A DNA stretch of 64,000 bases from Tetradesmus obliquus (taxonomy: Eukaryota > Chlorophyta > Chlorophyceae > Sphaeropleales > Scenedesmaceae): positions 3,384,501 through 3,448,500 of the forward strand of contig CP126201.1 in the NCBI GenBank assembly GCA_030272155.1, given 5' to 3'. The notes under the pieces are model-generated. The model saw only the letters and a list, made by a program, of their open reading frames with translations, made no database searches and was not told the origin of the DNA. Both the position numbers and the translations under genes were made by a program. Each line of letters opens with the position of its first letter. Position 1 is the stretch's first letter. Below are positions 24,501-36,555 of this stretch, piece by piece.

Positions 24501-27500
24501 GCCAGGTGGGTGGAGAGGGGCTGCTGCGGGTGCATATAGGGGTGCCTGGAGCTGCTGACAACAGCGAGTGACAGACTGGCAGTTAGAATTCAGTTCAGCA
24601 AAAAGCTTAATGTCATATCATCCGGTTGACTGGCGCGCCGTGCAACACCCAGGCAACATCTGAACTCCAACGCGTTGCTGGTCTCATCCTGGCATCGACC
24701 ACAGCTTATCCAGCTAGTATGCACGTATGCTCACCAAGGTCTGCCATCATGCCATTTTCCCGCCAATTTTCATTCTGCCTGCAGGAGGTGCTGGGCAAGA
24801 TCCACCAGACGTACCGCATCCAGTACCTGAAGGACGTCATCCTCCCGCGCAGCTTGGACGACGCCACGTACGGCACGCTGTCCAGCCTGATGCTGTTCAA
24901 CAATGTGGACGTGGTGCTGGGGCTGTACCAGGACGCCAAGTTCCTGCCGGCGGTGAGTCTGGGCTATAGAGCTGCGGCATGGGGAGGCAGCTGTTGATGA
25001 GTGTAGGTCCAGCAGCAACCAGCCACTTGCGGGAAAGGGATCGTGCAGTGCCGTAGACGAGGCATGTTAGTGCCTATTGTCCAACTCAGTGTGCTGATGG
25101 CCTGCTTTTTCAACACACACAGCGCTGCCTTTGTTACCCGCAACTGTTTTGAGGCGCTATGAAGCTGCGTATTTGGCAAACCGGACTCATTGCGTGTATG
25201 CTTGCTGGTCGTGTTTGCCTGCAGCTGTTTGAGGCTCTGAAGAGCCGCGCGCCTGGCGAGCCGGACTGGGACGACCTGGTGGCCTTCCTGCAGGAGTTCT
25301 GCAGCCTGGCCAAGCACCTGCAGCTGCTGCAGCGCCAGAACCTGTGGAACAAGATGACGCAGCTGGGCATGTTTGAGGTGCGCGCGCGTGTGCAGTCGGC
25401 GAGTCCCTTGCGTCCTTGATATGCGGCAAGGATGTGGGCGCTAGTTCTCGCCGTCTATGCATGCCTTGATCCTGCAAGCTTTTGTGCAGCACTAGCGGCA
25501 GAAAAGGCGCCGCCTACCATCGCGATGCCTGCACCCTTCACAGCAACACCTTTCAAGTAATCAGTCTGGTGGTTGACTGTCTTCATGTTGCCGTTCCCTG
25601 CTGCTGTCAACAACCCTCGCCAGGTCATCACGCGCATCCTGCAGAGCAGCAGCGCGCCAGTGAAGCTGCGTTCGACTGACATCCTGCTGTCAGCGCTTGC
25701 GCACGACCCCAGCCCGCTGCGCAGCTTCCTTGCAGCGCAGCCGGGGCACTCGCTGCTGGACTGCCTGGTGAAGGAGTTTGTGGGCAGCGAGCAGAGCGGG
25801 CTGCCGGAGCAGATAGCGGAGCTGCTGAAGCTGCTGGTAGACCCAGGTGGGTGCGGCGTGTTGGTTCTGCTTGATAAGTGGAGTAGCTGTTGCCGGCAAG
25901 TTTGGGTGCTTGAAGTTTGGCTTTAAACTTGAAGCAGCCGACACTCGTTTGGGACTAGCCAGCCAGCCAGCCACGCGGCGTGCTGTGTGCGGGTGCAGCT
26001 GCCTGCTGAAGTTGCAAAGGCAGCGCAAACGATGCTTGCACAGCCGGCTCATTTGGCATGTTGTAAACGGTTATGTTTTGTGTGCCGCTGGCTTGCTGCT
26101 GCTGTGCTGCAGAGACCATGGAGGGCGCGCTGGAGAAAAATGACTTCATGGATGTCTTCTACAGCAGCTTCATTGAGAAGCTCATAGCGCCAGTGGGCGG
26201 CAGCGAACCGGTAGCAGCAGCAGCAGCAGGCACGGCAGCAGCAGGCGACGCCAGCAACAGCAGCAGCAAGCCGGCAGCAGCAGCTAAGCCTGCGGGCGGC
26301 GGCAGCAGCGCGGCAGCGCCAGCAGCGGCTGGCAAGGCGGCAGCCGGCGGCAGCAGCGGCAGCAGCGATGTGCCAGCGAGCACGATCGGGCTGATCGTGG
26401 ACTTGCTGTGCTTCTGTGTGCAGCACCATGCGTTTTGGGCGAAGTATCATGTACTCAGGTGAGTGTGACATGCAATCTTGGGCGATGCATTATGCTCATA
26501 GAAACATCTGCGCATGCATTACATTGCAATAGGCTGTACAGCTGCACATGCAATCCACTACCACAGCGCCACTGGCAGTACAGCAACAGCACTGCATTAC
26601 GGCAGCTCGCGAGTTTGCGTGGTGCATCATTGCCTTTGTACAGCCGTGGTGCTGCTCCTGCTCAATACCTTGCAGACTGAATTGTGAACAGGTGGCACGC
26701 TGAAGTGCATCATGTTGTTGTTGAACGCCGTGGGTGCCGCTGCATTTTGTGTCTGCCCTGCAGGAAGAACGTTGTGGAGAAGGTGCTGCGGCTGCTGCGG
26801 CGCAAGGAGCGCTGGCTGGTGGTGGCGGGTGTACGCTTCCTGCGCACATGCATAGGTGAGAGAGGGCAGCATGTTGTTGATGGCTGGTCGTTTGCCATGT
26901 GTACAGAGCCTGGTGCAGAGCAGCAGTGGTCACACATTGCTGCATCGGTGCCATGGCAGTGGTTTCAGAGATGGCGCTTACCCAGCCCGGGCTCTTCTAT
27001 TGCTGGGGCCGGCACACTCTTTGCCATTGGGGTTTGATGTTTGGTGGCGTCACAGAACCTTCATTTCATGTTGTCGGCAGGCACCAAGGAGAACTTCTGC
27101 ATGCGCCACCTCATCAAATGGTCAATCATGCTTCACTTCATTATCCTTGTTTGTGTAGTTACCTCACACAACTGTCGATTATCACTCCTGCAGGCACCAA
27201 GGACGACTTCTACATGCGCCACCTCATCCGCAACCAGCTGCTGGACCCCGTCATGGCCGCCTTCTGGGACAACGGCGAGCGCTACAACCTGCTCAACAGC
27301 GCGGTGCTGGAGCTGGTCGAGTTCATACGCAAGGAGAACATCAAGGTGCGCGTTGTTTAATGTGGACATTGTGTGAATGTGTGGTGGCAGCAGCATGGTG
27401 TGATGCTTCTGAGTGCTGTTGCTGTGGGTGGTGCTGGAGCTGGTGGAGTTCATCCGCAAGGAGAACACCAAGGTGCGCAGAGAGTGGAATGCATGGCAGC

Positions 27501-28839
27501 AGCATGGCGTGATATATGGCCTTTCCGTGTGTATTAGGTTCAGTCCCTCGTGTGTGTCTCTGTGCTGTATGCATCTGCTGTTCTGTATGTGTATGACATG
27601 CGAAACTTGCCCCGCGCAAACCACCTGTGGTGGCACGCATTCACGCCGACTCCTGCAATCCTTCCCCTGCACCCCTGCCTGCTGCTCTGGGTGCTGCTGC
27701 AGTCCCTGATTGAGTACCTGGTTGAAAAGTTTGGGGACCGTTTCGCAGAGGTGACCTATGTGGACACCTTCAAGCAGCTGCAGCTGAAATGGGAGCAGTC
27801 CAAGGAGGCTGCAGCAGCAGCAGCCGGCGGCGGCGACGCAGCAGCAGCAGGACCGGATGGCAGCGGGCCGGGCGTCGGCGGGCGGCTGTACAGCAGCAGA
27901 CGGCGGCTGCGGCGAGACGCGCGGGACATGGACAGGGACGAGGAGGATTACTTCTCAGAAGATAGCGTAGAGGAGGAGGGCGGGGCTGGCGGTGCTGCTG
28001 CTGCTGCTGCTGCTGCTGCTGATCGGCAAGAGTCTGGCGCTGCTGCAAGTGCGGGTGCAGCAGCAGCTGCTGGCGGCAGCGGGGATGGGACGAAGCTTGT
28101 CATTAAGGGCTTGTTCAAGCCTGGCAGCAGCAGCGGCAGCGGAGCGGGCGGCGGCGGCAGGGGTGGTAGCGGCAGCAGCAGGGCTGGAGTTGCAGCAGCA
28201 GCAGCAGCAGCAGCGCCTGCTGCAGAGCAGTCTGGCCTTGGTTTGATGCTGGTTCCGTATGGTGATGATGATGATGAGGAGGATGAGCCTGCAGCAGCAG
28301 GGCCTCCCGCAAAAAGTATGAAGGGCCTTGACGGCAGCAGGCAGCAATATGGCGGTGCTAGCCCGCAGCAGCAGCAGCAGCAGGGTGCTGCCGCAGGCAG
28401 TGCTGCGAAGGGCCAGCAGCAGCAGTCTCAGAAGCAGCAGCATCACGCAGCAGACGCGATGGGCAATGGTAGCGCAGGCAGCAGTAGTCAGCAGCAGCAG
28501 CAGTCGCCGGGCAAGCAGAAAGATGGGGGCCAGCAGCAGCAGCAGCATAGCCCAGGCGGGGGTGGGCAGCAGCGGCAGCAGCAGCAGGCAAGTCCAAAGA
28601 ACAAGGCAGTAGGTGAAGGCATGCACAAAGCTGCTGCGGGTGCTGCTGCTGGTGTAGACATGTCTCCTGGGGCTGCTGCTGCGGATGCTGCTGACGACAC
28701 AGCAGCAGGCAAGCACAGCGCAGGTGACGGCGCGTCACCAAGCAAAGCAGCAAAGCAAGCAGCGAAAAAGCCAGCGCAGGTCGAGCAGCAGCCGCAGCAG
28801 CAGCCCAACTCAGCAAGCAGCATGGATGTAGCTGCTTGA
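21501..28839 (+). CDS. PP4R3: Protein phosphatase 4 regulatory subunit 3 (SMEK/Psy2)
   Basis: Fifteen exons: 21501-21735, 21828-21915, 22009-22055, 22410-22463, 23068-23162, 23383-23475, 23860-23943, 24359-24505, 24785-24952, 25225-25377, 25624-25846, 26113-26458, 26764-26855, 27194-27345, 27703-28839. They total 1037 residues, all phases consistent. The N-terminal EVH1/PH-like domain (about 15-110) carries HRVKLYKLNETGGWDDKGTG and ETIITWTDPDIGTDVALSF. The SMK-1 domain follows, with LRKLLDIF, LEDLPSLHHMFRLMRSI, CLEYDPDLQ, QTAVVFKEVVPI and IHQTYRIQYLKDVILPR, then armadillo-type helices to VVAGVRFLRTCIG and FIRKEN. In known systems this subunit recruits substrates to PP4 catalytic subunit and R2 in DNA repair and cell-cycle control. 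The C-terminal exon is about 380 residues of Ala/Gln/Gly/Ser low complexity with acidic patches, making the protein longer than animal homologues (about 800-850). Exon-edge duplicates lie in three introns. Confidence 0.95.
24220..24301 (+). repeat. Spare copy of PP4R3 exon 8 start
   Basis: A 'gcctgcag' acceptor at about 24275 is followed by 19 bases (24276-24294) matching the start of working exon 8 (24359), reading LLDELL. The flanking block CTCAACATGTCTTCTGCTCC also occurs twice (about 24206 and 24291). The duplicated unit is roughly 85 bases. Confidence 0.75.
27081..27119 (+). repeat. Spare copy of PP4R3 exon 14 start
   Basis: Acceptor CAG plus 39 bases reading G-TKENFCMRHLIK, upstream of the working exon (27194) that reads G-TKDDFYMRHLIR. 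No donor follows at the proper place. Confidence 0.85.
27431..27472 (+). repeat. Spare copy of PP4R3 exon 14 end
   Basis: Reads VLELVEFIRKENTK followed by a gtgcgc donor, duplicating the end of exon 14 (VLELVEFIRKENIK, ending 27345) into the downstream intron. It lacks an obvious acceptor. Confidence 0.85.
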
Positions 28840-30658
28840 TGTGTTGCTGCAGGGACCCGGGGTCCACCTTTATCCGTGTGGGCTGCCTAGCTGGCAGCAG
28901 CAGCAGCGACTGAGTAGTAGCGTTGCTGCTGGAGCGTGGCCTGTAGCAGTGCTGGTGTCCTTATGCGTAACTGCGCGCATTTGAGCAGGCCTGTGCGTTC
29001 TGCAGTAGCTGCTGTAGCTGCAGGTTTCAGGGCACACTAGCCATGTTTCAACCTTGACTGTGCCTTTGACTCATTTGTTGCAATTCATGCGCGGCTGGCT
29101 CGAGGCGCTTGACTATTCATACAGCATGGCACGGCTTGTGCTCGAGATGGGCTACTATTGGGGGAGGGGATGCATGCAGGGTGCTGTGCGGGCTTGTGTG
29201 TGTGTATCACCTGCCAGTGCTGCTGTGCCTTTGGCAGTGTGCAGTTGGGGCAGTGGATCGCCACTGCTGCCTGCATCAAGTGCAGTGCTTACAAGGGATG
29301 TGCAGTGCACGTCCCTGATGCATCCGATGACATTGGCTGGGTGGCATTTCTTCAGAAGGCATCATGCAGACGTATTCAAAGGTCCCATGGCTGTACATTA
29401 TGTATTGTGTATGGTGGGGATGTGGTTTGGGGGTTGTGGCGTGTGTTTGCTGCGCTGGTGGCGCAGCAGTATTGCCGCCCATGCCAGCTCTGCCTTCCGT
29501 GTGGGAGCAAGTGCAGCATGCGGTGTGGCCGTGCTGTGTGGTTTTGCAGATTTGTACAGCGCATCAGCACCATGGACAGGATGTGCAGCAACAGCCTGTT
29601 GCCGGCATTGGGTTGCCTTCTATCCCGCAGGCACAGAGTTATGGTGCCTGCCTGGGGTTTTCTGGCATGCCTGAGTCACCGGTAAGGCCTGATCTGCGCA
29701 TGCTGGTGGTGTGGCTGCCATGCTTGTGCCAACTAGCCCTTGCTAGTTGCTTGCTGCTGCCGTTGAAACTGCAAATAGGTGTCAAGTGCAGTGTTGCGGA
29801 TTTGATGTCTGCGTGCAGCAGTATCTGCAACGATTCTGTTGGCCGCCATCGCTGAGCTGGTGCATCATGTGACCAGCGTCCTGTTGGCATGTGAGCTGAG
29901 GCTGCACTGTAACCATCCAGACTCGAACCTTCAAGGTTTGAATGAACAAGCCAACGACAAAGCTAGCCATGAGTGCGAACACATGGGCATTGTGATGACA
30001 CTGCTGCGACGGGCTTGAAACATCACCACTGGCAATGTTAAATTTGTTTGGAAACCAAGCAACTTGGCGTATTGGGCAAAACTGTTACAATCTGCACTGC
30101 CGGTAGGAACACTGAGAGTTCCTACTGTACAGCTGCAGGAGTGCTGCAGCGCTACCAGCCTCAGTTCTGGATCTTGAGCATCATAGCATGATGCTTTGCA
30201 AACAAGCAAGCTGCACACCGCATTCACTGCAAACAAGCAAGCTGCACACTGCATTCAACAGCCCACCTAAAACAGCAGGTGCTTGCTGCACCAAGCCATT
30301 CAACACCTATTTGTGGTTGCTGCTAAAATAATATGCACTGTACGCCATATATCCTGAAGCCTGGCAGCTTGCCAGGCTGGCCAGCACCTCGGCCTGCTGT
30401 ACACAAACCGCTCAGCAGTGGCTGCTCGCTCATAGCCACACAGGTAATTGGCCACCGCAACATTGGCATTTCCCATTCTTTCTACAAGTCTTGCAACACA
30501 GTCACTGCCCTGATATGATGGTGGTGCAGCTGAGCCGTTCTTTGGCCCAGCAGCCGCAACAGTTGACTGGTAATTTGAATCAGTACTGCAGAGGCTCTTG
30601 CAAAATTGAAAGCTCACATGTTGCTGCAAAATCCTGAACCGACGACCTCACAGCACAC
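28840..30658. other. Region between convergent PP4R3 and ARM genes
   Basis: No supported gene. A 206-codon open frame (29054-29674, +) is rich in Cys/Trp/Val and resembles no family I know. A 31-bp tandem direct repeat occurs at 30197-30227 and 30228-30258 (AACAAGCAAGCTGCACAC core). Confidence 0.5.
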
Positions 30659-33600
30659 CTAAACCGCACCAGGCTTGTGCAGCTTGCAGCCTGGCCAGGC
30701 GGGCGTCTTCTGCGGCGGCAGCAGTGGGCTCAGCTGAACGAGCCTGCCATCGACCAAGCTGGTGGCAAAATTGCCGTGCACCTCCACCTCCTGTGCATCG
30801 TGCAGCACCTTGCCAGCATTGTAGGTGGTCAGCAGGCCACCGACTGCGCCAACAGCAATCTTGACAATGAGCTTGTCCGCAAGCAGGTGGCCGCTGCTGC
30901 TGAGGCAGTCGGGAGTCAGCGCCACCTGGTAGCACAGCACATCAATGGCCTTGTTGCCGGGGTTGGTCTTGATGTTGCCTGCAGAACAGAATTCCCATGT
31001 CAGGTACTCATCGCGACAGAACTCAAGGCACAGTGCTGTGCATAGCGCAGCGTTGTCAAGCTGCCAGCAGCATAGCAGCAGAACAGCTTACCATGTGCAA
31101 GGAAATGGCAGACACAGGAGGCGCATGAGTGAAGCGCTGCCCAAACATGCAACTGTTGAGTTACAAGTTTGCTGTTGTGCCTCTGCGCTGTATGCAGCCC
31201 TTATCGTGATGTAAAGTGGCAACTTTCTACAAATCCTGCATTGATGTAACCTCAGTAGAAGCCATCACATAGCCTCAGCAGGCAAGCTGCTGCCGTGCAT
31301 GCACCCTTCATGTCAACTTACGCAGGCTTGCCACCGCATTGGACAGCAGCGTGTTGCGCGGCTGCCTCGTGACCTCCACTGTGCATGGTGAGCTGTCCTG
31401 AGATCCAAACTCTGCAGGCACCTGGCTCTGTGCCTGTGTCTTCACAGACACCAGCGGCACCTCAACCACGCCTGCACTGCCTGGTAGCTGCTTGAAAGAA
31501 GCCTCCCATCCAAGCGTGCCCTTTGGAACCAGCCCCATCTCAAGGCTTTTGAACACATGCTCCTTGTACCTGCAGCAGAAGGGACAACGGTCACATTTTG
31601 GGGCTGTTGCTGTTGTTGAAAGGCTTTTTGCATCATGAGGAGGCATATGTCTTGAGCCAGCCTAGTGCTGTGAGAATGATGGAAGCTTTGCAGCAGAAGT
31701 GTCTGCATAGCTGTGCAATAGGTTGTGGCTGTGGTGATGGTCTGCACGAGTGATTGCCCTGGAAAAGGTGCTGTGCAGCACATACTGCAAGGAGCAGTGC
31801 ACTCACTTGTAGTGGTAGTCGTTCTGGATTGTCCTCCTCTCTACAACGTAGTCAGTCTCGTTGCAGTTGACAGTCTGCAGTGGCTCATGACTGCTGCCGT
31901 CCAGCTTCTGCACCTCCAGCGACAGCCACACCCTGTCCATGAACCCCAGCACCACACCCTTCTGCACGATAGACGTAAGGCTGCTGCCGCCACTGCCTCT
32001 GCCCCCACTGCTGCTGCTGCTAGCAGCATTGCTGCTGTTGCTGCTGCTGCTAACATCATTGGGCTGCTGTACATCCGCTTGGATCTGCTGCAGCTTGAAG
32101 CCTAGAAGCGTTTGGTCTCCCTGCAAACGTGCAGCACGCACAACAAGCACACACGACCAAGGAACACTTGCTGTAAACTTGTTGCGACTGCCCATCTGCC
32201 ATGAGTCGGTTGTGCACGGGGGCAGCAGAGAGCAAGGTCAGAGCTGCGCGAGCTCATTCTCTGCTGCGTAAGCAATGGCTCGGCAGCGGCAGTTTCAGCA
32301 TCGATGCATGTGTTCTGCCAGTCCTTCCTGCACACATTGAAATAACGTGCAGCAGGACACGCACATAAAAGCACAACCAAATCTTCTCAGGTTTCAACAG
32401 AGCTATGCAGGAAGCTTCGCTGCAGCACCCCCTCACCTGCAGCTCCATGCATGCCGCCAATGTGATTTCAACTTTTAGCTTGCATTCAGCCTGCTTCCGC
32501 TCAAAGGCGGCCTTCAGCGTGTCGCCTTTGTTGCCCCTGATGCAGCCAGCGTCAAAGTTGAAGCTCTCGTTGCACCCCCTGTCCCACCAGACGCTTGCGG
32601 GCAGGGCCACCGCAATGCAGGTGTCAACAGGCAACTGGGGTGCAGCAGAGCCGTCAGCAGCAGACGTTGCAATGCCGGCTGCTCCCTGCCCGGCACTGCC
32701 CGCACCCTGGCCCTGCTGCAGCCCAGCTCCGCCTGCTCCGGGCAAGTTGTACCCGATGCTAGGCAACGCCCAACACACAGCAGACTGCTTGCCTTGGTCT
32801 GTCAACGCCCGAGCATCACCACCTTCAGCTGTTGGACTGCTAGCGATGTCTGCAGCACTACTGCTATTGCCTTGCATAATCTGCAGCTCTTCCTCCTGCA
32901 GCAACTGCTGCAGCGACTGCAGGCCATGCGGTGAGGTCAGCAGCAGGTGGTCTGCACCTTCTGCTACCTGCAGATATCCCTGCTCTGCCAACGCTCTGAA
33001 GTAGTATTGCTGCTGCTCCTCTGGCACCTGTTGAAACAGCCACTTGCCTGACAGCAACACTATGCCACTTGTGCACACATTCAGCCATCTGCGGAAGCCA
33101 TCCTCAGTCAGGCCACTGCATGCGCGCAGGCTAGCCAGCCTGGGCCCCTCCACGTTGCTGAGGTCAACCTGCAAGAATGAAACAGCACGGCTTCTGCTGA
33201 GTATGTGCCTCATACCATAGCGTACACATTTGTTACCAAGGGCGCATATACCATAAGCACACTGAGGGAAGCAAAGTCGCGACTACTCCGCATTCAACAT
33301 GTGCACGAGACATTGCATGGGCGCCCTACACAAGCGCTGACCTTACCTGCTGCTGTAAGTTGCGCAGCGCTGCTGCTGCTGCTTCCTGCACAGAGGCACT
33401 GCTGGTGTTCAGCAGCCGCACCAGCGCCTGGACAGCGCCATCTCTGGCAACAAACTGCTGCCTGCCGGCACCATCGTCTGCTGCTATCTCAGCCAGCGCC
33501 AAAGCCACTGCAGCCTGCAAATGGCTGCAGCTGCTGCTCAGCAGCTGTGAAACACCCAATATTGCAGCAGGCTCTGCAGCAAGCAGCCATCTGTTGTTTT

Positions 33601-34855
33601 TGCTCTCTGCTAGACTGCACAGCGCTGCTGCAGCTGCCTCCAACGTGCTTCTGCTGCTGGCCAGGAACATCGCAAAAGAGCATATCACAGCGTGAGTTTT
33701 TGCAAATGCACACTGCAGGGCGTGTTCCTTGGCTGCTGCAAGCTCACTCTGCGCCTGCGCGCCTGCCATCAGCTTCTAAAGTGTGTCAGCTGATGTTGTG
33801 AACTGCTCGCTCTCATAGCTGCAGCCCAAGAGCTCCGCCAGCCTGCCCAATGAGCCATGCTCTGCCACAACATACTCCTCAAGTATGATACCATCTGCTG
33901 CCAAGTTGGCCAGGGCAGTGGCTCCGACCATGCAGATGCGCGGAAGCATGCGCTTGCTGCTGCTGACGCCCAGCACTCCCAGCAGTCACTGGGCGGTCTC
34001 CAGTACTGCTGTCGCGCTCAGGCGAGACTTTCCAGCAACGTTTGCTGACAAGAGAGACAGAGTTGCAGCTGCGGCCTGGCACACTTCTTTGCTGCTGCTG
34101 CTCAGCAGCTCCATAAGGCCGCTGACAATGCCTGGTGCTGCAGCAATCTGCCGCCGGTCACTGTCACACCTTGCAACCAGCTGACGCAGGTTGTCAGCAG
34201 CGAATGCCTGCGTGCAAGGGCTGTAGCTGAGCATGCCCTGCGTGTAAGGGCTGAAGCTGAGCATGCCCTGCGTGTAAGGGCTGTAGCTGAGCATGCCCTG
34301 CGTGTAAGGGCTGTAGCTGAGCATGCCCTGCGTGTAAGGGCTGTAGCTGAGCATGCCCTGCGTGTAAGGGCTGTAGCTGAGCATGCCCTGCGTGTAAGGG
34401 CTGTAGCTGAGCATGCCCTGCGCAAAGCCCTTCACGACTTGTGCCTGTGCTGCCGGGTCCTTCGGCTGACAATACACAGGAGCTGCTGGCAAGCTGCCTG
34501 TTGATGTTGATGACTTGGCGCCCGCTGGCTTTTTGCTTGGGCCTGGCACTGGCTGGTGTGGTGCTGCGATCTTTGAAACTCCAACAGTGCTGTTTTGTTT
34601 GTCTGTTGCTGCTGCTTTTGCTGCTGCTGCTCTTGCTGCTGCTGCTGCTTTTGCTGCTGCTGCTCGTGCTGCTGCTGCTCGTGCTGCTGCTGCAGCCAAA
34701 TTGGCCCGTCTAGCCGCTTTTGGGCTCAACGGGTGCTGCACATACGCAGGCAGTGATGTTAGCTTTGTGCAACCAATGGCTTCACGCTGCAGCTGTCCTG
34801 TTCCAGCTGTGCACCAGGGGGTTGTAAATGAAAACCACAGGCAAATGAACACCAC
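30659..34855 (-). CDS. Armadillo-repeat protein with unknown C-terminal region; two in-frame stops
   Basis: On the minus strand I join about 34855-33347, 33168-32437, 32120-31807, 31569-31322 and 30978-30659; the last four exons join in phase to stop TAA/TAG at 30659-30661. The first part reads an Ala-rich segment, a GMLSYSPYTQ repeat array, then ARM-like helices (LRQLVARCDSDRRQ, GIVSGLMELLSSSSKEV, ATALANLAADG, LGRLAELLG, AAILGVSQLLSSSCSHL, GAVQALVRLLNTSSASV). Two stops lie in this frame: TGA at 33988-33986 and TAG at 33778-33776. The later exons encode LTEDGFRRWLNVC...FRALAEQGYL, then a beta-rich region (VWLSLEVQKLDG, GTLGWEASFKQLP, FATSLVDGRLVQLSPLLP). I do not recognise that region. The start is uncertain; an upstream exon is likely. 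It may be a young pseudogene, or unseen short introns may remove the stops. Confidence 0.6.
34210..34420 (-). repeat. 30-bp minisatellite, seven copies, encoding GMLSYSPYTQ
   Basis: Seven tandem 30-bp units in the N-terminal part of the ARM gene. Units differ at only two or three positions (SFSP, SPCT variants), so the array is recently homogenised. Confidence 0.95.
34605..34695 (-). repeat. CTG/CTT-rich tract encoding poly-Ala with Arg/Lys
   Basis: Imperfect GCA/GCT-type triplets encode AAAARAAAAKAAA-like sequence upstream of the minisatellite. If the real exon starts downstream, this is instead a CTG-rich intron end. Confidence 0.6.
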
Positions 34856-36555
34856 TACACATCAGTGCAGCAATTTGCTGTCGTAATGTAGGCTGGTGTG
34901 CCGTCCTTGTCTCCTGCCAGGCTGGCACGGCTGGCACGAGGTTGACATCAAACTCACCTGGCCTGCTTGCTAAGACAGCTTATGGCAGCAGTGACTGAAG
35001 GCTACAGCTCAAGGTGGCACACTAACCTGCCATGAGCTGTGATTTGAAGCCACGTGTTTGTCCATGGGCTGGCGGATGCCATGTGGCCATGATGAACTTG
35101 CTGCAGACTGGTGCTTAGACAGTGCTGCACCTGAGGTACGTCAACAGAGCATTGGCCTGTAATGCAAAAACCACTGACGACAGGAACGTTACAACTGTTT
35201 CACACTGATGAACCACGCAAATATACCTCTGCTGCACCCACCCAGCAGACATGTCCTGCAGCAACCTGCACACGTCAGGCACATCTAATGCAGTCATCTG
35301 ACCTTACAATGGGAGCTGGCCAGCACCTCATTTGGCTCGCTAGCTTTGCCACTGATGTCTCTTGCAGCTGTTGCAAGCATGCCGTAAATTCTCCGCTGCA
35401 GCATGTTCACACAGCAGGTCGATCTACATCCAGTATGCTGGCCGAGGACCACGTGTCTTACAAGGTAATTACCTTTGTCTGCTGCAGCTGCTGGAGGCAC
35501 GGCTGCCGACTCAGGTCCTGCACAGGAAGTGGTACGCGTTACAAGTTCAATGCAACAAAACTTTCTCGCGATCTACATTCAGTATGCTGGCCGAGGACCA
35601 CGTGTCTTACCTTTGTCTGCTGCAGCTGCTGGAGGCACGACTGCCGACTCACGGCCTGCACAGGAAGTGGTACGCGTTACAAGTTCAATGCAACAACACT
35701 ATCCCGCTGTGGGGAGAAGCGACAAGCAAGCAACAGCACGACGAGGAGTGCGTTGGGCCCGCAGGCGTGCCCAGGTGTGTCACACTTACCGTGAGTATAG
35801 AGCCTGGAGGTATCGCTCCCCATTATATGCGCTGCTGTCAGTCCAAGCAAACTATTCACTAGACTCGGACCACACTAAGCGGACTAGCGTACAGCATGAG
35901 CGGTGAACCCTCGCAAATCCGATGCACGACACCCCATGGGGCAGCCAAAATTGTTTAACCATTGACTTAAGTCAAGAAGCGGCTGATACGACTCTGCCTG
36001 GACTGTAAGGTGCACCGGATGCGGGTGGGTGTAACTAGTGACACCAGTAGAATGGCATGCGTCAGGTACAGGTGCTGTGTTGCCGCGACGTTCGAAGCAC
36101 ATGCGGCAGGTCCATCCACCATGATTTGGAGATGCAGGTGGGCCCCAACTGAAAAAGTCAACAAAACAGCAAATTCTATGTTTGACCAAGCATGTCTAAC
36201 GGCTGCCATGTTGGAATCCGGTTTTGACCAGCCAGGCCTGGTCAGGCTGGGGCATTACACATGCTGTCAATTTTTTTCAGAATTCTGAATGGGGGATCCT
36301 GTGATCCTAGCACCCCATAGGTCCAACTAGCCAACCCCGGGGTTTAACACACCAGCTGCCCTAAACCCTAGGGCCCGCTGTACGGGCGTCTTTTGACTTG
36401 GTGTCTGCACCCCAGCCCCTGTCCACCCAAACTGGGTGGCAGGTGTGCCCAAACCATACCCCCCAATAATTACGTATGCATGACCTTAAGGGGAGAGCAC
36501 CCCAAAGACATGCCAATGAGATGACTGCCCAGCATTGCAGATTTATCGCCGCTAC
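34856..36555. other. Intergenic region with a 149-bp tandem duplication
   Basis: Presumed 5' flank of the ARM gene and 3' flank of the CCNDBP1-like gene. The only clear structures are the 149-bp duplication and one CCCTAAACCCTA telomere-like motif at 36359-36370. Open frames across the duplication are low complexity and not assignable. Confidence 0.5.
35421..35700 (+). repeat. 149-bp tandem duplication
   Basis: GATCTACAT...CAGTATGCTGGCCGAGGACC at 35421 recurs at 35570 with high identity over about 130 bases, including an acceptor-like CTGCTGCAG. The second copy lacks a short segment after GTGTCTTAC. Confidence 0.85.

Noticed and set aside
27955-28716. 253-codon minus-strand open frame, Leu/Cys-rich
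   Set aside because: Antisense of the low-complexity PP4R3 tail.
29054-29674. 206-codon plus-strand open frame that could be a membrane protein
   Set aside because: Hydrophobic and Cys-rich composition follows from local TG-rich DNA; no splice pattern or family similarity. I left the region as intergenic.
33776-33988. Reassigned stop codons (TAG/TGA as amino acids)
   Set aside because: All other genes here end at standard stops (TAG, TGA, TAA) where their families end, so a variant nuclear code is not supported.
34210-34420. CRISPR-like regular repeats
   Set aside because: The 30-bp units are directly adjacent without unique spacers and encode an in-frame peptide; the genome is eukaryotic.
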